From assembly GCF_009707515.1 (NCBI RefSeq), contig NZ_WLYI01000004.1, positions 1 to 64,000 of the forward strand: a DNA stretch of 64,000 nt, written 5' to 3'. The position numbers were made by a program, and so were the translations under genes. Below the pieces are notes generated by a model. The model was not told where the DNA came from, made no database searches, and was given only the letters and a program-made list of their open reading frames with translations. This document shows positions 58,246 through 64,000 of the stretch, piece by piece. The stretch is from Pseudomonas karstica (GTDB taxonomy: Bacteria > Pseudomonadota > Gammaproteobacteria > Pseudomonadales > Pseudomonadaceae). Each line of letters starts with the position of its first letter. Within the stretch, counting starts at the first letter, position 1.

Positions 58246-59568
58246 ATGATCCATATCCCGAAAGCGGAATACACCCGTCGCCGCAAGGCGCTCATGGCGC
58301 AGATGGAACCCAACAGCATCGCCATCCTGCCGGCTGCTGCAGTTGCGATTCGCAACCGCGACGTTGAGCACGTCTACCGCCAGGACAGCGATTTCCAGTA
58401 CCTGAGCGGTTTCCCCGAACCCGAAGCAGTGATCGTGCTGATGCCCGGTCGCCAGCATGGCGAATACGTGCTGTTCTGCCGCGAACGCAATGCCGAGCGC
58501 GAATTGTGGGACGGCCTGCGGGCCGGCACCGAAGGCGCGATTCGTAGTTTTGGCGCCGACGATGCCTTTCCCATCACCGATATCGACGACATCCTTCCTG
58601 GCCTGATAGAAGGTCGCGACCGGGTGTATTCGGCCATGGGCAGCAATGCCGAATTCGACCGGCACCTGATGGAATGGATCAACGTGATCCGCTCCAAGGC
58701 CCATCTGGGCGCCCAGCCACCGAACGAATTTGTTGCCCTGGATCACCTGCTTCATGACATGCGCCTGTATAAGTCGGCGGCAGAAGTGAAGGTGATGCGC
58801 GAAGCCGCACGGATTTCTTGCGCGGCTCATGTGCGAGCCATGCAGGCAAGTCGCGCCGGTTTGCATGAGTTCAGTCTGGAAGCGGAGCTCGATTATGAGT
58901 TTCGCAAGGGTGGGGCGAAGATGCCGGCCTATGGTTCGATCGTCGCTTCGGGGCGCAACAGTTGCATCCTGCATTACCAGCAGAATGACGCGGTGCTCAA
59001 GGATGGCGACCTGGTGCTGATCGATGCCGGCTGCGAGATCGACTGCTACGCCAGCGATATCACCCGTACCTGGCCGGTCAACGGTAAGTTTTCCGCAGAA
59101 CAGAAGGCCATCTACGAAGTGGTATTGGCGTCGCAGGAAGCGGCTTTTGCCCAGATTGCGCCGAACAAACACTGGAATCAGGCCCATGAGGCGACAGTGC
59201 AAGTCATCACCGCCGGGTTGGTGAAGCTGGGGTTGCTGAAGGGCGATGTGGGCGAGTTGATTACCAGTGAAGCCTACAAGACGTTCTACATGCACCGTGC
59301 CGGCCATTGGCTAGGAATGGATGTGCATGATGTGGGCGAGTACAAGGTGGGCGGTGAATGGCGGGTTTTGGAAGTCGGCATGGCCTTGACCGTGGAGCCC
59401 GGCATCTACATTTCCCCGGACAACCAGAGCGTGGCGAAGAAATGGCGTGGCATTGGCGTACGCATCGAGGACGACGTGGTAGTGACCAAGCAAGGCTGTG
59501 AAATGCTCACCGGTGGAGTGCCCAAGTCCGTCGCCGAGATCGAAGCCCTGATGGCGGGCTCACGATGA
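58246..59568 (+). CDS. pepP: Xaa-Pro aminopeptidase
   Basis: PepP removes an N-terminal residue before proline. The 440-residue protein has an N-terminal creatinase-like domain and a pita-bread metallopeptidase domain. The two manganese ligands sets are LIDAGCEIDCYASDITRTWPV (two Asp), HRAGHWLGMDVHD (His), EPGIYIS (Glu) and GVRIEDDVVV (Glu). Length equals E. coli PepP. Its stop overlaps the ubiH start, an order (yecA-like, pepP, ubiH) shared with E. coli. Confidence 0.95.
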   Translation: MIHIPKAEYTRRRKALMAQMEPNSIAILPAAAVAIRNRDVEHVYRQDSDFQYLSGFPEPEAVIVLMPGRQHGEYVLFCRERNAERELWDGLRAGTEGAIRSFGADDAFPITDIDDILPGLIEGRDRVYSAMGSNAEFDRHLMEWINVIRSKAHLGAQPPNEFVALDHLLHDMRLYKSAAEVKVMREAARISCAAHVRAMQASRAGLHEFSLEAELDYEFRKGGAKMPAYGSIVASGRNSCILHYQQNDAVLKDGDLVLIDAGCEIDCYASDITRTWPVNGKFSAEQKAIYEVVLASQEAAFAQIAPNKHWNQAHEATVQVITAGLVKLGLLKGDVGELITSEAYKTFYMHRAGHWLGMDVHDVGEYKVGGEWRVLEVGMALTVEPGIYISPDNQSVAKKWRGIGVRIEDDVVVTKQGCEMLTGGVPKSVAEIEALMAGSR

Positions 59569-60752
59569 GCCGGGTCAATCTGGCGATTATCGGTGGCGGC
59601 CTGGTAGGCGCCAGCCTGGCGTTGGCGTTGCAGGCCGGGGCTAAGGCTCGCGGCTGGAAGATCGTGCTGATCGAGCCTTTTGCCCCCGGCGACAGCTACC
59701 AGCCGAGCTATGACGCCCGTTCCTCGGCATTATCATTCGGCGCCCGGCAGATCTACCAGCGCTTGGGCGTGTGGCAGGACATCTCCCGCCGCGCGGAGCC
59801 GATCAAGCAGATTCACGTGTCGGACCGTGGACGCTTTTCCACTGCCCGGCTGTCGGCCATGGAGGAGGGTGTTCCCGCGCTTGGCTATGTGGTGGAAAAC
59901 GCCTGGCTTGGCCAATGCCTGTGGCAAGGCCTGGACAAGGACGTGGTCAGTTGGCGCTGCCCGGCCGAAGTCACGCGCATGGAGCCTCTGGTAGACGGCT
60001 ATCGCCTGGGCCTCAATGACGAAACCGTTTTGGAATGCGACCTTGCGGTATTGGCCGATGGGGGCCGCTCCGGTCTGCGGGAGCAATTGGGCATCGGTGT
60101 CAAAAAGCGGCCCTATAACCAGAGCGCGTTGATTGCCAACATCACCCCGAGCGAATCTCATAACGGCGAGGCCTTCGAGCGCTTCACCGATGAAGGTCCG
60201 ATGGCCTTGTTACCACTACCGGATAACCGCTGTGCGTTGGTCTGGACTCGTGTCGGGATGGATGCCCAACGCCTGGCCAGCCTGGATGAGCGCAGTTTCC
60301 TCGACGAATTGCAGGGCGTATTCGGCTATCGCCTGGGTACCCTGAAGCAGGTCGGTGCCCGTCACTTGTACCCGTTGACCCTGGTGGAAGCCGAGGAGCA
60401 GGTGCGCTCACATCTAGTGGTGCTGGGTAACGCGGCGCATAGCCTGCACCCGATTGCCGGGCAGGGTTTCAACCTGTCCCTGCGGGATGCCTATGCCCTG
60501 GCCGAGACTCTATTGGCCGGGCCGGCGGTGCCGGGAGACCTGGCGACCTTGCAGGCCTATCGTGAGCGCCAGCGTTTGGATCAGAAGCTGACCGTGGGCT
60601 TCTCCGATCAGGTCACGCGGCTGTTTGGCAGCGCTCAGCCACTGGTGGCCATGGGCCGTAATATGGGATTGCTGGGCCTGGATCTGCTCCCGCCGGCCAA
60701 GCGCTGGTTCGCTCGTCAAGCCATGGGCCTGGGCACGCGCCCGGATGTTTGA
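59565..60752 (+). CDS. ubiH: 2-octaprenyl-6-methoxyphenol hydroxylase
   Basis: UbiH is a flavin monooxygenase that hydroxylates a ubiquinone precursor. The 395-residue protein has the FAD-binding GGGLVGASLALALQAG start, the ADGGRSGLREQLG DG motif and GNAAHSLHPIAGQGFNLSLRDAYALAETL. It lies between pepP and a paralogue, as in E. coli. Confidence 0.92.
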   Translation: MSRVNLAIIGGGLVGASLALALQAGAKARGWKIVLIEPFAPGDSYQPSYDARSSALSFGARQIYQRLGVWQDISRRAEPIKQIHVSDRGRFSTARLSAMEEGVPALGYVVENAWLGQCLWQGLDKDVVSWRCPAEVTRMEPLVDGYRLGLNDETVLECDLAVLADGGRSGLREQLGIGVKKRPYNQSALIANITPSESHNGEAFERFTDEGPMALLPLPDNRCALVWTRVGMDAQRLASLDERSFLDELQGVFGYRLGTLKQVGARHLYPLTLVEAEEQVRSHLVVLGNAAHSLHPIAGQGFNLSLRDAYALAETLLAGPAVPGDLATLQAYRERQRLDQKLTVGFSDQVTRLFGSAQPLVAMGRNMGLLGLDLLPPAKRWFARQAMGLGTRPDV

Positions 60753-60819
60753 ACAGCCCTCAAGATTTACTTATTCCTTTACCTGTGGCGTACGCCGCAC
60801 GCGAGACAAGGCTTAAAGC

Positions 60820-62043
60820 ATGGACATGCGCGCAGATCTGCTGATTGTCGGGGCCGGAATGGTCGGAAGTGCCCTGGCGCTGGCGTTGCAAGGCAGCGGC
60901 CTGCAAGTGCTGCTGCTCGACGGCAGCCCGTTGAGCGTCAAGCCGTTCGACGGTGATGCACCGTTCGAACCGCGAGTGAGCGCCTTGTCGGCTGCCAGCC
61001 AGCGTATTCTCGAGCGCCTGGGTGTGTGGGACGGCATCCTCGGTCGTCGCGCCAGTCTCTATGGCGAAATGCAGGTGTGGGATGGCAGTGGCACTGGACA
61101 TATCCACTTTTCGGCGGCCAGCGTGCATGCCGAGGCGTTGGGGCATATTGTTGAAAATCGTGTGGTTCAGGACGCCTTGCTCGATCGCCTGCATGGCTGC
61201 GACTTGGGCCTGTTGGCCAATGCGCGCCTGGAGCAGATGCGCCGCTCCGGCGATGACTGGCTGCTGACCCTGGCCGACGGCCGCACCTTGCGCGCACCTT
61301 TAGTGATCGCGGCTGACGGTGCCAACTCGGCGGTGCGTCGCCTGACCGGCATAGCGACCCGCGAGTGGGATTACCTGCATAACGCCATCGTCACAAGCGT
61401 GCGCAGTAGCCAGCCGCATCAGAAGACCGCCTGGCAGCGTTTTACCGATCATGGTCCATTGGCATTTCTACCGCTTTCGCGGGATGGGCAGGAAGACTGG
61501 TGTTCCATCGTCTGGTCGACCACCCCCGGCGAGTCTGAACGCTTGATGGCGCTGGATGATGAAAGCTTCTGTCGTGAGCTGGAGCGCGCCTTTGAAGGCC
61601 GCCTGGGTACCGTCTTGAGCGCCGACCCACGGTTGTGCGTGCCCTTGCGTCAGCGCCACGCCAAACGTTATGTGGCCGAAGGGCTGGCATTGATCGGCGA
61701 TGCCGCCCACGTGATCCATCCGCTGGCGGGGCAGGGCGTGAACCTGGGCTTCCTCGATGCCGCGGTGCTGGCCGAGGTGCTGTTGCAAGCGTCCGAGCGG
61801 GGCGAGCGGCTGGCGGATGTGAAGGTGCTCAGTCGCTACGAGCGTCGGCGCATGCCGCACAACCTGGCGCTGATGGCTGCGATGGAAGGGTTTGAGCGGT
61901 TATTTCAGGCCGACCAACTGCCGTTGCGTTGGTTGCGCAATACCGGGTTGAAGGTGGTGGATCAAATGCCCGAGGCGAAGGCACTGTTTGTACGCCAAGC
62001 GTTGGGGTTGACCGGGGATTTACCGGCACTGGCCAAGGCTTGA
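60820..62043 (+). CDS. UbiH/VisC-family FAD monooxygenase
   Basis: A 407-residue paralogue of UbiH, probably UbiI (VisC), which hydroxylates C5 of the ring in ubiquinone synthesis. It shows IVGAGMVGSALALALQGSGL, the DG motif AADGANSAVRRLTG and GDAAHVIHPLAGQGVNLGFLDAAVLAEVL. A 67-base gap separates it from ubiH. The substrate cannot be fixed by sequence alone. Confidence 0.85.
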   Translation: MDMRADLLIVGAGMVGSALALALQGSGLQVLLLDGSPLSVKPFDGDAPFEPRVSALSAASQRILERLGVWDGILGRRASLYGEMQVWDGSGTGHIHFSAASVHAEALGHIVENRVVQDALLDRLHGCDLGLLANARLEQMRRSGDDWLLTLADGRTLRAPLVIAADGANSAVRRLTGIATREWDYLHNAIVTSVRSSQPHQKTAWQRFTDHGPLAFLPLSRDGQEDWCSIVWSTTPGESERLMALDDESFCRELERAFEGRLGTVLSADPRLCVPLRQRHAKRYVAEGLALIGDAAHVIHPLAGQGVNLGFLDAAVLAEVLLQASERGERLADVKVLSRYERRRMPHNLALMAAMEGFERLFQADQLPLRWLRNTGLKVVDQMPEAKALFVRQALGLTGDLPALAKA

Positions 62044-62086
62044 GTCGCTGGTGCAACATCTCGTAACGCCTGCGCTGAGTGTTCGG

Positions 62087-62119
62087 TTGAGAAGGTAAAT
62101 GTGAGTCCTTATCATTTGC
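62087..62119 (+). promoter_or_regulatory. Promoter and Fur-like box of the iron transporter
   Basis: TTGAGA (62087-62092) and TATCAT (62110-62115), 17 bases apart, form a good sigma70 promoter. The 19 bases 62101-62119 match the Fur consensus at 12 of 19 positions on the minus strand and cover the -10. The gene start is 29 bases downstream. Iron control is inferred. Confidence 0.5.
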
Positions 62120-62147
62120 GCTCATTTCGCTACGAGAGACCGCACCC

Positions 62148-63152
62148 ATGTTGGTACCCAAGCGCCTCCTGAGTGCTCTGGCACTCACCCTTATCGGCAC
62201 CACCACCGTACAGGCGGCCGATGAAGTTGTGGTCTACTCCTCGCGCATCGACGAACTGATCAAGCCCGTATTCGACGCCTACACCAAAAAGACCGGTGTG
62301 CAAGTCAAGTTCATCACCGACAAGGAAGCGCCGCTGATGCAGCGGATCAAGGCCGAAGGTGAAAACGCCACCGCCGACCTGCTACTGACTGTCGACGCCG
62401 GTAACCTCTGGCAGGCCGAGCAAATGGGCATCCTGCAGCCATTCACCTCCAAGGTGATCGACGCCAACATTCCCCTGCAATACCGCTCATCGGCCCACGC
62501 CTGGACCGGCCTTAGCCTGCGGGCGCGGACCATCGCTTATTCCACTGACCGGGTGAAGCCAGGCGACCTGACCACCTATGAAGCCCTGGCTGACAAGCAA
62601 TGGGAAGGCCGTTTGTGCCTGCGTACAGCCAAGAAGGTCTACAACCAGTCGTTGACCGCGACCTTGATCGAAACCCACGGTGCGGACAAAACCGAAGAAA
62701 TCGTCAAGGGTTGGGTCAACAATCTGTCCACCGACGTGTTCTCCGATGACGTCTCCGTGTTGGAAGCCATCAACGCCGGGCAGTGTGATGTCGGTATCGT
62801 CAATACGTACTACTACGGTCGCTTGCACAAGCAGAAGCCGGACCTGGCAGTCAAACTGTTCTGGCCGAACCAGGGCGACCGTGGGGTTCACGTCAACCTG
62901 TCAGGCATCGGCCTGACCAAGTACGCACCGCACCCGGAAGCGGCGAAGGCCCTGGTTGAGTGGATGACCACGCCTGAGGCGCAGAAGATCTTTGCTGACG
63001 TGAACCAGGAGTTTCCAGCCAACCCGGCGGTAGAACCTTCAGAAGAAGTGAAGGGGTGGGGCAAATTCGTGGCCGACACCCTGCCGGTCGAAGTGGCCGG
63101 CAAACGTCAGGCTGAAGCCATTCGCCTGATGGATCGGGCTGGCTGGAACTAA
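62148..63152 (+). CDS. Iron(III) ABC transporter, substrate-binding protein
   Basis: A 334-residue periplasmic binding protein of the FbpA/FutA type. A signal peptide (cleavage near TTVQA) precedes [31 protein letters not shown] and a C-terminal lobe with [14 protein letters not shown]; the tyrosine pair YYY would hold iron. The permease follows, and a Fur-like site precedes. Confidence 0.9.
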   Translation: MLVPKRLLSALALTLIGTTTVQAADEVVVYSSRIDELIKPVFDAYTKKTGVQVKFITDKEAPLMQRIKAEGENATADLLLTVDAGNLWQAEQMGILQPFTSKVIDANIPLQYRSSAHAWTGLSLRARTIAYSTDRVKPGDLTTYEALADKQWEGRLCLRTAKKVYNQSLTATLIETHGADKTEEIVKGWVNNLSTDVFSDDVSVLEAINAGQCDVGIVNTYYYGRLHKQKPDLAVKLFWPNQGDRGVHVNLSGIGLTKYAPHPEAAKALVEWMTTPEAQKIFADVNQEFPANPAVEPSEEVKGWGKFVADTLPVEVAGKRQAEAIRLMDRAGWN

Positions 63153-63188
63153 GTCACCCGTTATACTGCGCCCCGTGTCTATGGGGTT

Positions 63189-63300
63189 GATCGTTCCCGC
63201 GCCCTGCGTGGGAATGCCGCCCTCAACGTTCTGCGTCGCGCTGTGAAGCGTGGCGCAGAACGTCACAGGTCGTGTGCCCACGCAGAGCGTGGGCACAATC
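63189..63300. repeat. 112-base Pseudomonas repeat element
   Basis: The element begins GATCGTTCCCGCGCCCTGCGTGGG and ends CGTGTGCCCACGCAGAGCGTGGGCAC. Its middle holds a perfect inverted repeat CGTTCTGCG / CGCAGAACG. The same end module stands alone at 33490. It lies between the binding protein and permease genes, where it could form a strong mRNA hairpin and lower permease output. Confidence 0.75.
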
Positions 63301-63321
63301 ATTTTTAGAGAGAGTTGTTTC

Positions 63322-64000
63322 TTGGCCCACCCCGCCCAACGCCGCTGGTACCTGCCGGTCTTCACCGTCGCCGCCCTGGTGCTGCTGCCGCTGAGCGTTC
63401 TGTTGCTGTCCTGGCAGACCATTGACCAACAGATCTGGTCCCACCTGTGGGACACCCAGATGCCACGCCTGCTGGGCAACACCCTGACCCTGGTGCTGGG
63501 CGTCGGCGTGGGTGTCACATTACTGGGCGTCAGCCTGGCCTGGCTGACCAGTCTTTGCGAATTCCCCGGTCGGCGTTGGTTGGACTGGGCGCTGATGTTG
63601 CCGTTTGCCATTCCTGCTTATGTCCTGGCGTTTGTCTTTGTCGGTCTGCTGGACTTCTCCGGGCCGGTGCAAACCCTGATGCGCGAATGGTTCGGTACGG
63701 GCTTGCGCCTGCCTCGTGTGCGGTCTACCAGCGGCGTGATCATCGTTTTGGTGCTGGTGTTCTACCCCTACGTCTACTTGTTGGCGCGTACGGCGTTTCT
63801 GGCTCAGGGAAAAGGCTTGATGGAAGCGGCGCGAGTGTTGGGGCAATCGCCATGGCAGGCCTTCTGGCGCGTGGCCTTGCCCATGGCGCGCCCCGCCATC
63901 GGCGCTGGCGTCGCGTTGGCACTGATGGAGACCCTGGCGGACTTCGGCGCAGTCTCGGTCTTCAATTTCGACACGTTCACTACCGCCATCTACAAGACCT
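63322..64000 (+). CDS. Iron(III) ABC transporter permease (partial)
   Basis: The first 226 codons of a FbpB-type permease; the gene is cut by the window end. It starts most likely at TTG 63322 and has hydrophobic helices plus the first EAA loop EAARVLGQSPWQAFWRVALPMARPAIGAG, with the family feature ETLADFGAVSVFNFDTFTTAIYKT. The full family length is about 540 residues. It belongs with the binding protein gene upstream. Confidence 0.85.
   Translation, partial: MAHPAQRRWYLPVFTVAALVLLPLSVLLLSWQTIDQQIWSHLWDTQMPRLLGNTLTLVLGVGVGVTLLGVSLAWLTSLCEFPGRRWLDWALMLPFAIPAYVLAFVFVGLLDFSGPVQTLMREWFGTGLRLPRVRSTSGVIIVLVLVFYPYVYLLARTAFLAQGKGLMEAARVLGQSPWQAFWRVALPMARPAIGAGVALALMETLADFGAVSVFNFDTFTTAIYKT

Overview
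The window looks like the chromosome of a Pseudomonas of the P. fluorescens group. GC is high, intergenic gaps hold Pseudomonas-type REP pairs, and the gene order follows the P. aeruginosa core block from xerC/lysA/cyaA through argH-algR-hemCDXY-algQ-algP, hemB-ppk/ppx, trxA-rho-ubiD, glpT, zapA-pepP-ubiH to an iron(III) ABC transporter. No rRNA, tRNA, CRISPR array, prophage or insertion sequence was seen. Functions rest on family recognition by reading; no database search was run.

Region by region: (1) 1-9.7 kb is a cya/dap-type locus. A minus-strand operon runs lptM, lysA, dapF, a DUF484 gene, xerC and a HAD phosphatase; divergent cyaY and a DUF1289 gene lead to rnk behind an attenuator-like leader, and rnk converges on cyaA. 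(2) 9.7-21.6 kb holds a glutathione transferase, argH, the response regulator algR, the heme operon hemC-hemD-hemX-hemY, a DsbB-like protein, the anti-sigma70 factor algQ, an FKBP isomerase and the lysine/alanine repeat protein algP. The algR partner kinase gene algZ appears lost: only a decayed 3' fragment remains, still joined to algR by the overlapping stop/start of an operon. (3) 21.6-35 kb holds an ABC-F ATPase, a short MscS channel, a LysE exporter, an FTR1/cytochrome c iron permease, a DUF188 protein, ElbB, a membrane fatty-acid hydroxylase, a DedA protein, hemB and the convergent ppk/ppx pair.

(4) 35-43.9 kb looks like an accessory insertion between ppx and trxA, which are neighbours in P. 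aeruginosa. It has a four-gene chaperone-usher fimbrial operon and a polar amino acid ABC transporter with a divergent FadR-type regulator. (5) 44-53 kb holds trxA, rho with its long leader, ubiD coupled to a ferredoxin-reductase, a small PagP-like barrel protein, chaC, glpT, a quinone oxidoreductase and a FliL-like protein. (6) 53-64 kb holds an OafA-type acyltransferase, an EVE protein, an unlisted 49-residue membrane protein, the ygfA-6S RNA-zapA cluster, a YecA-like protein, pepP, ubiH, a second UbiH/VisC-type hydroxylase, and the start of an iron ABC transporter cut by the window end.

Regulatory sites read directly from the DNA include a GlpR-type palindrome in the glpT promoter spacer, a 9/10 Anr/FNR-type box upstream of hemC, a Fur-like site on the iron transporter promoter and a GntR/FCD-type palindrome between the amino acid transporter and its regulator. 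Several convergent pairs overlap at their stop codons, four of them by exactly four bases.
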